A DNA stretch of 64,000 nt from Oncomelania hupensis (taxonomy: Eukaryota > Mollusca > Gastropoda > Littorinimorpha > Pomatiopsidae), in assembly GCA_036898135.1 (NCBI GenBank), contig CM072513.1:15367022-15431021 (forward strand), read 5' to 3'. Of the stretch, positions 33,493-44,549 are shown one piece after another; the first letter of the stretch is position 1, and each line of letters starts with the position of its first letter. The notes beneath the pieces were generated by a model, which worked only from the letters and a program-made list of their open reading frames with translations, made no database searches and had not been told where the DNA came from. A program made the position numbers and the translations under genes.

Positions 33493-34070
33493 CTATGCAG
33501 AAAATTTGTTAGTTCGCCCTCCATCCTCGGTAGTGGTAGTAAGCTGATAGTTTCTGTGTGTTGGCATCGTTACAGTGTTAATACTTAATTTGTTTATAGC
33601 TGTTATTGTTAATGTTGTTTTTGATGGTCTAAATTCACAAAGTATGCAGACTTTAAATGAAATAAATAAAACATTTTTTTAGTAAGTTTCGATGTTTAAA
33701 ACATCCCCAGAAAAAAATTGACAGTCAATGTAGAAGTGAAATTCAAAGACAGTACATTCGCACAGAGAAACTAGCAGCGGGGGTACAGTTTCCATCAAGG
33801 TTGAGAACTACCGATTCTATTCAAGTCCCTCTCTCTATAGCTCTCTCCCTCACTCATTCCTCATTCTTCCCAGGGACGTCGATGTTCTGTGTCGATTGTA
33901 GTTTCTCGGGGCAATGGGGCTGTGAGTCATGTTTTATTTGCAGTTAATTAGTAGGAAGAAAGACGTCTATAGCTTAGGAGAATCGCACTTTTCCTCCATC
34001 ACGCATGAAAAGAGACGAATCAGAAGAAACACGACCATAAATGCTTATGTGTATTTAGTTCCCTGACTTT
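33493..34070. other. No recognisable gene
   Basis: Nothing identifiable. Confidence 0.4.
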
Positions 34071-35250
34071 TTTTAACTGTATTGTCCTTAACCAGTTCAC
34101 TGATGTTCTTTACTGTATTGTCCTTTACCAGTTCACTGACGTTCTTAACTGTATTGTCCTTTACCAGTTCACTGACGTTCGTAACTGTATTGTCCTTTAC
34201 CAGTTCACTGACGTTCTTAACTGTATTGTCCTTTACCAGTTCACTGACGTTCTTAACTGTATTGTCCTTTACCAGTTCACTGACGTTCGTAACTGTATTG
34301 TCCTTTACCAGTTCACTGACGTTCTTAACTGTATTGTCCTTTACCAGTTCACTGACGTTCGTAACTGTATTGTCCTTTACCAGTTCACTGACGTTCTTAA
34401 CTGTATTGTCCTTTGCCAGTTCACTGACGTTTTTAACTGTATTGTCCTTTACCAGTTCACTGACGTTCTTAACTGTATTGTCCTTTGCCAGTTCACTGAC
34501 TTTCTTAACTGTATTGTCCTTTACCAGTTCACTGACGTTCGTAACTGTATTGTCCTTTACCAGTTCACTGACGTTCGTAACTGTATTGTCCTTTACCAGT
34601 TCACTGACGTTCTTAACTGTATTGTCCTTTACCAGTTCACTGACGTTCTTAACTGTATTGTCCTTTACCAGTTCACTGACGTTCGTAACTGTATTGTCCT
34701 TTACCAGTTCACTGACGTTCTTAACTGTATTGTCCTTTACCAGTTCACTGACGTTCTTAACTGTATTGTCCTTTACCAGTTCACTGACGTTCTTAGCTGT
34801 ATTGTCCTTTACCAGTTCACTGACGTTCGTAACTGTATTGTCCTTTACCAGTTCACTGACGTTCTTAACTGTATTGTCCTTTACCAGTTCACTGACGTTC
34901 TTAACTGTATTGTCCTATACCCGTTTACTGACGTTCGTAACTGTATTGTCCTTTACCAGTTCACTGACGTTTGTAACTGTATTGTCCTTTACCAGTTCAC
35001 TGACGTTCTTAACTGTATTGTCCTTTACCAGTTAACTGACGTTCTTAACTGTATTGTCCTTTACCATTTCACTGACGTTCTTAACTGTATTGTCCTTTAC
35101 CAGTTCACTGACGTACTTAACTGTACTGTCCTTTACCAGTTCACTGACGTTCTTAACTGTATTGTCCTTTACCAGTTCACTGACGTTCTTAACTGTACTG
35201 TCCTTTACCAGTTCACTGACGTTCTTAACTGTATTGCCCTTTACCAGTAA
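34071..35250. repeat. 36-bp minisatellite, about 32 copies
   Basis: Units combine ACTGTATTGTCCTTTACCAG with TTCACTGACGTTCTTA. A main variant has TTCGTA instead of TTCTTA. The 12-codon period keeps a 317-residue frame open (SFTSSLTFLTVL repeats). Lack of unique flanking coding sequence argues against a gene. Confidence 0.97.
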
Positions 35251-35261
35251 GCAGTAGTATC

Positions 35262-35490
35262 GTGGCTCAGTGGGTTAATGGTAGGTTTCCTATGCCGAAG
35301 GTCGCGGGTTCGTTCCCCGCAAGGGGCGAACTTATGTGACTTAGGTACGAGACAATTCAGGTCACTTAGGGATTTATCTGTTTTTTCTAGGGTACTCCGG
35401 TTTCCTCCCTCTCTTCAATACTGGTAATCTAAAATATCAAAAAATAAAAATTCGATTTGCTTTCCCTTTCCTAATAGGGCTCTCCTTTCA
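35262..35490 (+). mobile_element. SINE family E, head and central domain
   Basis: tRNA-like head GTGGCTCAGTGGGTTAATGG and GTCGCGGGTTCGTTCCCCGC. Next is the family E block (GACTTAGGTACGAGAC, GGGTACTCCGGTTTCCTCCC, CAATACTGGTA). The 3' body is lost after about 35490. Confidence 0.8.
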
Positions 35491-35612
35491 GATAAAAACT
35501 GTTTCCCGGGTGATGTGTGGTTGTATCGTAGCATTCATTCCTTCTAAAGAAGAAATGAAGAAGAAGAAGGAAGGGAGAGATTCAGATTAGTTCAGGAATA
35601 GCATTTAGAGAG

Positions 35613-36036
35613 GCACGGTGGTCTAATGGTAGTGCTTTGGCTTGCGGATCTGAAGGTCCCGGGTTCGAGCCCTGTCCGGGCCATTGTGTTGTTTCCCTGG
35701 GAAATACACATTTACTCCCGTTTCCTACTCCTTCGGATGAGAGTATAAACCAATGTATAGTCTGTGTGTCGCATACATTCCATCATAATGGACTTTAAAG
35801 ATCCTGACGCTCATGTCCAAGACGGGTGAGTGCAGGTATCAAGAACACACCTAGTATGCACTTGGTCCTTCTCCCCCATCCCTGGCTGGCCAGAATAGTG
35901 CTCAGTTGTCCGGGCGTCAGACCATGCGCCCAAAGGCTGCGGGTGGGAGTCTCGGGCGGTTTGAAATAGATCCTGTATCGGCCAGCGCCTAGAGTCTGGT
36001 CAAGTACGGCGAGATAAGTGCGCTATAAAAATCCTC

Positions 36037-36090
<54 letters not shown>

Positions 36091-36091
36091 T
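35613..36091 (+). mobile_element. SINE family F, apparently full length, with (AAT)n tail
   Basis: The tRNA-like head GGCACGGTGGTCTAATGGTA, with box B TCCCGGGTTCGAGCCCTG and a near-complementary GGCACGG/CCGGGCC acceptor pair, is followed by a body of about 330 bases. Body landmarks are GGACTTTAAAGATCCTGACG, TGCTCAGTTGTC, GATCCTGTATCGGCCAGCGC and a GCGCTATAAAA end, then (AAT)n (36038-36091). Other copies or pieces occur at 46465, 49438, 55338, 56675 and 57572. Confidence 0.85.
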
Positions 36092-36112
36092 TACAACTAG
36101 GATGGAGATATG

Positions 36113-36178
36113 TGTGTGTGTGTGTGTGTGTGTGTGGGGTGTGTGTGTGTGTGTGTGTTTGGGTGTGTGTGTGTGTGA
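36113..36178. repeat. (TG)n microsatellite
   Basis: TG run with GGGG and TTTGGG interruptions. Confidence 0.95.
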
Positions 36179-36339
36179 GGGAGACAGAAACATGCAGCAA
36201 CGAAAAATAAATCATCAAGTGTCATCATTTCATATTAGACAATATTATTTTGTTTAGCAGGGTGTTCCCATGTCGCCGTTTATAGAGCGTTTTAATTGTA
36301 TTTGTTAATTTTGTACTACAGCACAGTCCTCACAGACAC

Positions 36340-36560
36340 AGACCCAGGGCACTGCATGCTGTAGCATGAAGCTCAGGAACTGACCACTTTTGTCAGACCG
36401 AACTGAAAGAAGTCGAAATGGCTCAGGAGGTCTCGTGATACTCTGCGAGACCGACTCGCCCCGACGCCCAAAGGGCGGATCACTCGAGTCAAGTTTCTTT
36501 TCCATTTACCTCCCCTGGCAGCGCCGCCATCTTAATTATTCACACAGGTAAGAGGAGCAG
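36340..36560 (+). promoter_or_regulatory. CpG-containing block with possible first-exon donor
   Basis: GC-rich sequence ends in CAGCGCCGCCATCTTAATTA and then CACACAG followed by GTAAGAG, a good splice-donor match near 36548. This could be a 5' untranslated exon. No coding frame or acceptor partner was found. Confidence 0.25.
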
Positions 36561-36969
36561 ACGACAAGTGGGGGTTGTAATTTACGTAACGTCTCTCTTT
36601 TTACGAGGCAGACAAAGAGTCGGAGTATCTGTGCCTGTAGTCTAGCACAATCTATATGAGTGGAGTCTCACTGACATAGCGCAGACTCCCGGCCGAACTT
36701 AAAACTGGAACAGCGACACGGGAAGAACAGTGTCTTTCTCGGAAAACGTACCTTTTTAACCTTCTTTAACATTTACCCCATTACAGCACAAAGGTGGGTT
36801 GGAGACTGGTAGGAGTGAAGGGGAGGTTACTGAAATTATTTTGTAATTTCGAGCTCTGCATTCTTTTCCTTTCTCGTTCTCCTAATTTTTGCTCGCATTC
36901 TGTCTTTTCTTTTCATTCTTTTTTTTTCTTTTTCCTTAATCCTCCTTATATCTTCCCGTCTGTCTTGTT
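36561..36969. other. No recognisable gene
   Basis: Pyrimidine-rich towards the right. No supported frame. Confidence 0.35.
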
Positions 36970-37050
36970 TTTTTCCCGTTCCTCCTCCTTCATGTTTTTC
37001 CCGTTCCTCCTCCTTCATGTTTTTCCCGTTCCTCCTCCTTCATGTTTTCC
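36970..37050. repeat. 25-bp tandem repeat, 3 copies
   Basis: TTCCCGTTCCTCCTCCTTCA plus TGTTT, three nearly identical units. Confidence 0.9.
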
Positions 37051-37119
37051 TCTTATCTTCTCGAAACCAGGTTATAAAATTGACGGTAGTGGTAGAAATG
37101 AAATAGGTTAACAGTGGAA

Positions 37120-37250
37120 TTACGAGAGAATACATACACAATACAGAATCTTTATTGTCCCCACAAACTCCTGCAAAAGAAATTCTTAGTGCAGTGTCCA
37201 TGTGCATATAAAATCTCAAGCAATAAAACCGTAACAACAATAAACTGAAA
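37120..37250 (-). mobile_element. LINE 3' terminus
   Basis: On the minus strand the end reads GTGGGGACAATAAAGATTCT, a common LINE terminal sequence. Only untranslated sequence is present. Confidence 0.4.
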
Positions 37251-37309
37251 ATAAATAATAATGATGATGATATGTACTGTGATTAAGATCCATCAACAAT
37301 AACACTATC

Positions 37310-38424
<1,115 letters not shown>

Positions 38425-38540
38425 TGACTACAAGGCTACATAATGTGTTACTGCCAAGTAAACCCACATTAAGGACTACATTGTGACTACAAGGTACATA
38501 ATGTGTTACTGCCAAGTAAACTCACATTAAGGAATACATT
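38425..38540. repeat. 57-bp tandem duplication
   Basis: GACTACAAGG..ACATAATGTGTTACTGCC followed by a CACATTAAGGA block occurs twice. Confidence 0.85.
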
Positions 38541-38657
38541 TTTGGTCAATCCTTTATTTAGCTATCGCATTTCAACAACCGTACAGAGGGCTTTCTCCGT
38601 GGCTCCTCGCCATTGGAGAGCTTGGACAGCGTGCGCAAATAAAAATGTGCGGCAAAC

Positions 38658-38659
<2 letters not shown>

Positions 38660-38713
<54 letters not shown>
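38660..38713. repeat. (AAT)n microsatellite
   Basis: Perfect AAT array. Confidence 0.95.
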
Positions 38714-38714
<1 letters not shown>

Positions 38715-40202
38715 TCACGTGGGGTTTATGGGCTCTGCACAATGGAATTATGGACCCTCACGTTTATTCGGTGGGAACTGCTAGTACGTCACCCTATGAA
38801 TTACTTTAATAAATTTATTTGTTTAGCTCGTTCTGTGTTAAGGTTGGGGTACAGAAATAGATAGAAAAATGGTAAAAGATTACTGTCACACTAGCTTTCA
38901 CACGGCTATGAATCATATGTAGTCCAGCCACTTGATAACAGTTAAAATCACACATTTATTTCTTCTACTCTATACAAGGTTCTCTAAGTACTAATCTACC
39001 TTAAAAAGTCTCAGTTACTGCTAATAGTTCGATCGCTGATAGTCTAGGCAGCTGTTATATCTTCATCGGGCACTTGCTATTAGATTGCATGTAGATTTGG
39101 ACTACTGTGGTCCGTTTTACAGTTTCTGAAGAGTTTAAGTGCACCTTCGTCGATTACACTTAACTTTCTGATGGTGCGGTCGAAGTCCTTCTGTGAGGTA
39201 GCTTCTGGTACACCTTTGTCGTTGTGTAGTTGGGTTCCCTTGCCACGCTGTGGGGTCTGACAGGGTGTTTTTCAAGGTAGCTCTTTCCGACTTGTGCGTT
39301 AGAGGCTCCTCAACCAACTAGTCGTTTCTGTGGAGTGGGGTGCACAGGATAGCTCGGGATGGCTCGCCTGCTCGTCTGTAATATAAGAGACGAAATTCTG
39401 CACAACCCTGAATAATCGGTTTGTGCAGAGCGTCTCACTGAAAGCCAAAGTAGCCCTCAGTGATAGCTCCACATCTCTATACATAAGCGACGAACATTCT
39501 GCTACTTCCGGGGTCCACTGGAATCTCAACTCTAAATTCCTATACATACATAAATATCAATCGTGTCTAACTATACACATACAGAATTAATAATATTATA
39601 AACATTCAGTGGTACAGCCACTGGTCTGCAAACATACATATAAGTTAAACAACAGTGGTTCCGTATGGTATACAACATGGCGGCGCAACCGGTCGTGTTT
39701 CGCCTCGTGGTCGGCTCTTCCACGTGGTACGGCAAATTCGGATTAATAATTCACATTTATGCATAGCAAATTCCACATACATAATTTCAACAATAATATA
39801 AATATATCACGATGAAACAGAAGGGTGTTCATTTACCTGTCTGACAAGTTCAGGCCCGTGATGACTTGAGAGAATACTAAGATTCTAAAGTCCTGCTTCC
39901 TGGTCTATGAGTGAAGAGATTTCTCTAGCTGTGGAGATGTTGACTCTTCCTCGTCTCACACACGACTGATTCAAACTGTGTTAGGTTTTGACACAGTCAA
40001 AACTGCTCTACCCACTTAGCCTGCTCCCATTGGTTAAAAACGGTCAAATTCAAAGCTCAAGTGCTGACTCACTGCGCTGCGTGGGTCGGGCTCGCGGTGT
40101 GTACTTTAATTGCTGCTGTGTACTATACTGACTCTCTACTGTTACAAAGACTACACATGGCTAAACAGTAATAAGCAGAGTTAAAACTAGCCAGTTCATG
40201 AC
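38714..40202. other. Largely unique stretch without an assigned gene
   Basis: ATGGCGGCGCAACCGGTCGT at about 39678 starts a 30-codon frame in a CpG-rich context (MAAQPVVFRLVVGSSTWYGK and so on, stop near 39768). It resembles a translation start but has no recognised domain. Nothing else was found. Confidence 0.3.
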
Positions 40203-40203
40203 A

Positions 40204-40287
<84 letters not shown>

Positions 40288-40490
40288 CAAAAGGATGCTA
40301 TGCAATGCGCGGTTTCTTCAAATCAGTAATCAGGCTTAAAACGCGGCGATCTGTATCAACATACACCCTCACACGTTTCACACAATCTCACACACACAAC
40401 AAACACACTTCTATCACTTAAACATGTGGTGTAAAGGCAGGGAGATCCTTATATGAGACGGACTGAAAATCGGAAGTTTTAAAGCAAAGT
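40203..40490 (-). mobile_element. SINE family E, 5' truncated, with (AAT)n tail
   Basis: The tail at 40203-40286 is followed by GGATGCTATGCAATGCGCGG, AACGCGGCGATCTGTATC, CACACAACAAACACAC and GGTGTAAAGGCAGGGAGATC, the same order as at 44155. Confidence 0.85.
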
Positions 40491-40900
40491 ATTCCTTTGA
40501 ACCTAACTACGCCCAAAAAATGGTGTATGCGAAGCAGAGAGAACTTACTTGTTGTGATAGAGTTTGCTTACTTTGACATGCTGGAACAAGGAGATAGTTC
40601 AGTGGAATAAGCTTACTATGGAACGTGAAACATGGTGTTAGCAGTAGCTTCTATTGAACTAGCAACGTTCTCTCATTACATTGTATTCAGCAATATTGGA
40701 AAGAAACAGTGTAATAACATTAGCTCGGTAGCATGCAACAGTAAGTCGATAGTTTAGTAGCAGTACGGTGATGCTTCATGGACTATTCAGCCGTCGTTCA
40801 ATAAGGTCCTCAAAGACTAGTCAAAGAATGTACAGCTTCACAAAGGTGTATAACTCAAAAGTGTGCAAAATCGAAAGTACCCAGCGATCCCAAGCGGCAA

Positions 40901-41089
40901 GTGGGAGACGTTGCTAGCCGGCTAGCGTTGGGAAAAATGGCCGACAGCATGTGCGAAGCTGGAGGAGGTTGCAATCATGTGAAAAAACGCAAATATGGCA
41001 CTAACTGCAGTGCAATCAACTGTAGGAATAACAGATTCAAGTGTCCTGGACTGTCATTCTTCAAGTTTCCGAAGGATCCCAAAAGTTGA
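40901..41089 (+). CDS. Probable first exon with the start of a THAP zinc-finger domain
   Basis: The frame encodes MGDVASRLALGKMADSMCEA, with a second ATG at MADSM. It continues KKRKYGTNCSAINCRNN and ends LSFFKFPKDPKS. C-SAIN-C matches the first cysteine pair (C-x2-4-C) of the C2CH THAP domain, and FFKFPKDP matches its conserved FP-x-D block. The second C-x2-H pair and the AVPTIF-like end are absent, because the frame stops at TGA after 62 codons. AAAAG followed by GTTGAT at the end could be a weak splice donor. THAP domains bind DNA and occur both in host regulators and in P-element transposases, so this may be a host gene exon or a transposon fossil. Confidence 0.6.
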   Translation: MGDVASRLALGKMADSMCEAGGGCNHVKKRKYGTNCSAINCRNNRFKCPGLSFFKFPKDPKS

Positions 41090-41261
41090 TTGCCGCAAAT
41101 TATAATTTGTAAACAATGCATCTTGAACCGATCGATTCGTATACAGTAAAGTTACTGTTCAACTAATTTGTTGCTACGTGTACTCGTGCTATTTATCACA
41201 GCTGAACTTATTTTATAAAGCTAGTGTGTATTTATTGATGTGTAAACACTATGTTTTTAAA

Positions 41262-41580
41262 CACAGTGGATGCGGGGTCATGTGCTACATTTTTTTAAAT
41301 AGTGATGTATATAATTATCGTCAAACTGTATCTTGGGAATAAAATGTGTGTTTGTGTGTGTGTGTAGATTCACAGAAGAGATATTTTTTAAAATTAATTT
41401 TTAGTACATGTTCTTTGTTTTACAGCGTATGTTCCTGTAGAAGACAAAATTATTATTTGTGTCCATTATTGTTTTCCACGCAGTGGACGCGGGGTCATAT
41501 GCCACATAATTTTGATTAGTGATATAAATTATTAATGGTCAAAATGTTTCTTCAGAATCAAGTGTGTGTGTGTAGATTTC
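41262..41580. repeat. Diverged tandem duplication of about 217 bp
   Basis: CAGTGGATGCGGGGTCATGT (41266) and CAGTGGACGCGGGGTCATAT (41482) start two related segments. Both end with TGTGTGTGTAGATT. Confidence 0.75.
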
Positions 41581-41854
41581 CTAATAATTCATATTGCATC
41601 TCTAAATTCTTCTATTTATTAATCGGCAAGCCATTTTAGATCACGAGGGGCCGTTTTAGCCAACCAGCGGCTTTGTTGTGAAGCTCGATTTGAGCTTCAC
41701 TTTGCTTGAATTTGTGCAGATTACAACTGAACTGTCCGTATAATTGCTTCCACGCCAGTTTTGCCATTCGCCGCTCGATCACGCCCTGCCGATACAACGA
41801 AACTTAACATTATGTTCGATCGCAAAACGGCTTTATTTTGCATTTTACTGCCTT

Positions 41855-42074
41855 GAAAATGGTAGAAAGCGTCCAATATTCCCAAGCTGATCCAACAGAC
41901 CTCATACACAAATAAGGAGTCTTGTCCCGGAAGAGTTTTTAAGGAAAAAGATAGGTGACTGGTATAGCGAAGAAGAAGATAGTATAGCAGATTGATAGAA
42001 AAGAGCAGGAATGAGAAAGAGCAAATGAGAATGACATCGACAGTGGGAATTTAAAGCACTAAATTTCCAGAAAG
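41855..42074 (+). repeat. Left arm of a long inverted repeat
   Basis: The reverse complement matches 43438-43631 along its length. Shared landmarks are GTCCAATAT(T/C)CCCAAGCTGA, AATTTAAAGCACTAAATTT and GATTGATAGAA. A GAA array follows 62 bases inward. No transposase was found between the arms, so it is either a foldback-type element or two copies of one family in opposite orientation. Confidence 0.8.
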
Positions 42075-42136
42075 TGGGGATACTATTTATACTGAAACCC
42101 CCGGCACCCCAACGGGGGAGATAGACGACGACCACG

Positions 42137-42337
42137 AAGAAGAAGAAGAAGAAGAAGAAGAAGAAGAAGAAGAAGAAGAAGAAGAAGAAGAATAGAAGAA
42201 GAAGAAGAAGAAGAAGAAGAAGAAGAAGAAGAAGAAGAAGAAGAAGAAGAAACAAGAAGAAGAAGAAGAAGAAACAAGAAGAAGAAGAAGAAGAAGAAGA
42301 AGAAGAAGAAGAAGAAGAAGAAGAAGAAGAAGAAGAA
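42137..42337. repeat. (GAA)n microsatellite, interrupted
   Basis: GAA array with TAGAA and ACAA interruptions. The polyserine, polyphenylalanine and polyleucine frames are artefacts. Confidence 0.95.
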
Positions 42338-43150
42338 AAAATTTCTTTGAGAAGAAAAGCAGTCTGCTGTCTTCAAGAAGAAGTTTATTCAGCTGATTAT
42401 ATACACGTCCTTTTTGTTCAAAAACATATGCAATCTTGTGCCTGCCTCTAGAAATCAAATTATAACTTTCCTGTTTTCCTGTAGTTACAGATAGACCTGC
42501 CAACTTTCTCCGCCTGGTCTATAGCAAGCAAGTTTTCGTGCCCTTCAAAAACGCATCTTCTATCTATTCAGACTCACAGCAACACTAGAGGAAAACTGCC
42601 GGAAAATACCGTACGAGTTCCTCAAGTCAAGTCAATTCGAGTCAAGATTGACTTGGCTTCCTCCTGTGATGGAACGTCCGAACACAGTGAGTTTGGTACC
42701 ACAGCAAAATGTTACGTTCATTTGCCAGTACAGAATGCAAGGGATTTGTGTCTGTGACAGTATAATGGAACTGACATATTACAGGCCTGGATCTCGGACT
42801 TCAAAAGGCATTTCCTTCCTATTCAGACTCGCGCAATCTTGCTTAAAGCCATTGCTGAGAATTTCGTTACTGGTCTTACACTTGCCGGTTACGAATACCT
42901 AAGTATAAATGCAAGGTGCTTTTTTTTCTCTCACCGAAATGCAAATCGTTAATCAATGTCTCAGTGCCAGTCTTAGGTCACCGATATACTATAGTTATCT
43001 TCATCTTCAAGACAGTATTTATAACTAATCGGGCAGACGCCAGCTTGGAACCGTCGCTGGGAATTACGTTACTGTGTCCTATACTGCTGTGGAGTTAGGT
43101 TACGAGTACTGCTGAAGCGTAAATGCACATAACATTTCCTTCTACAGATA
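42338..43150. other. Unidentified sequence between inverted arms
   Basis: AGTCAAGTCAA repeats near 42620-42650. Frames up to 84 codons have no recognised domain. Confidence 0.4.
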
Positions 43151-43327
43151 ATGCGGGACGTGGGGCCGGGTCGCTGGTTCGAATCCCGGATTGGTCAACG
43201 TGTGATCATATTATTTTCCCCTTTACCAACAACTGGCCCGCTGGTGTCAGTATAAATCGGTCCAGTAGTCACCTATATGCGAAAGTGTCGTGTGACTATA
43301 ATCTACAAACAACAACATGCGGGACGT
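43151..43327 (+). mobile_element. SINE family B with 11-bp target-site duplication, box A deleted
   Basis: ATGCGGGACGT flanks it perfectly (43151-43161 and 43317-43327). The 155-base insert starts GGGGCCGGGTCGCTGGTTCG. Compared with the copy at 11597-11813, about 40 bases between GGCCGGGT and CTGGTTCGAA (box A and anticodon region) are missing. The body (TTTTCCCC, CGCTGGTGTCAG, GTGTGACTATAATCTACA) is intact. Confidence 0.92.
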
Positions 43328-43437
43328 TTTTCTCTGGTCTAGTTCCAGAACAGCAAAGATGATTTGAAGTACCATGTGTATATATGTTGCTTTTCATCTT
43401 CTTCTTCTTTTTCTTCTTATTCTTCGTAGTGTTTAAA

Positions 43438-43631
43438 CTTTGTGAAAAATTTAGTGCTTTAAATTACTTCTGTTTCTGTCATTCTCGTTCCTATTCTGTT
43501 CTATCAATCTATCTTCTTCGCTAGTCCAGTCACCTACCATTTTTTTTCTTCAAAACTCTCCCAAAATTCCTCATTTGTGTATGGGGTCTGTTGGGTCAGC
43601 TTGGGGATATTGGACGTTTTCTGCCAAATGG
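43438..43631 (-). repeat. Right arm of the long inverted repeat
   Basis: Inverted match to 41855-42074, about 75-80 per cent by eye. A TTC-rich stretch lies just inside the arm, mirroring the GAA array on the left. Confidence 0.8.
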
Positions 43632-43874
43632 TCACTATGATATTATTATTTAGCAATGTAGCATTTTATATGTATGTGTTTTGTTAATTCTGTTATAATG
43701 AGGTTTTATTCAACTAAACTAAACTAAATTCTTCTATCTTCTTCGTCATCGTCCTCTTCTCATTTTTCTTCTTTTTTGTCGTTATCGTCTTCTTCTTGTC
43801 ATTCTTTCTTCGTCTCCTCGTTTCTTCTTCGTCATCTTCTCATTATTACTTCTTCGTCATCGCCTTCTTCTTTG

Positions 43875-43875
<1 letters not shown>

Positions 43876-43963
<88 letters not shown>

Positions 43964-44007
43964 TTCTTCTTCTTCTTCTTCTTCTTCTTCTTCTTCTTCT
44001 TCTTCTA

Positions 44008-44090
<83 letters not shown>
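43876..44090. repeat. (TCA)n-(TTC)n-(ATC)n compound microsatellite
   Basis: Three blocks: TCA to 43962, TTC to about 44006, ATC to 44090. Confidence 0.96.
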
Positions 44091-44091
<1 letters not shown>

Positions 44092-44154
44092 TCTTCTTGT
44101 TCTTCTTATTGTTCTTGTAATGAAAATACAAGTTCTGTAGATAGACCTATTTTA

Positions 44155-44500
44155 GTTTTAATAATAAAATAATAATACAGGATGCTATACGCGCCTTTCC
44201 CCAAATCATTCAGGCTCAAAGCGCGGCGATCTATACCAACATACACGCTCACCTGTCTCATCTACCCTCACACACACCAAACACACATCCATCACTCAAA
44301 CAGGTGGTGTAAAGGCAGGGAGATCGCTGTTAGAAGACGGAAAGAAAATCGAATTTTTATTTTTGAATTTTTTTTTATATTGACTGCGTCCTGTACCATT
44401 ATTGAAGGGAGGGAGGAAACCGGAGTGCCCGGAGAAAACCCTCGGTGACCTCAATAGTCTCGTACCTAAGTCACATACGTTCGCTCCTTGCGAGCATTGG
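44155..44500 (-). mobile_element. SINE family E, nearly full length
   Basis: On the minus strand: GCGAACGTATGTGACTTAGG, then TACGAGACTATTGAGGTCAC. The central block GGGTTTTCTCCGGGCACTCC and GGTTTCCTCCCTCCCTTCAA follows. The body has GTGTGTTTGGTGTGTGTGAG and CGCCGCGCTTTGAGCCTGAA, ending in CCTGTATTATTATTTTATTA. The tRNA head is truncated. Confidence 0.85.
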
Positions 44501-44549
44501 AACGTTTGTGGTGATTACTTTCTCCTCTTCGACCTGTCTTGTGGAAATA

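Noticed and set aside
34082..35035. 317-residue hydrophobic repeat protein
   Set aside because: The frame is set by the 36-bp unit and has no unique N- or C-terminal sequence.
35618..35690. Functional tRNA gene
   Set aside because: The head is tRNA-like, but it continues into the SINE F body and has dispersed copies; stems are imperfect.
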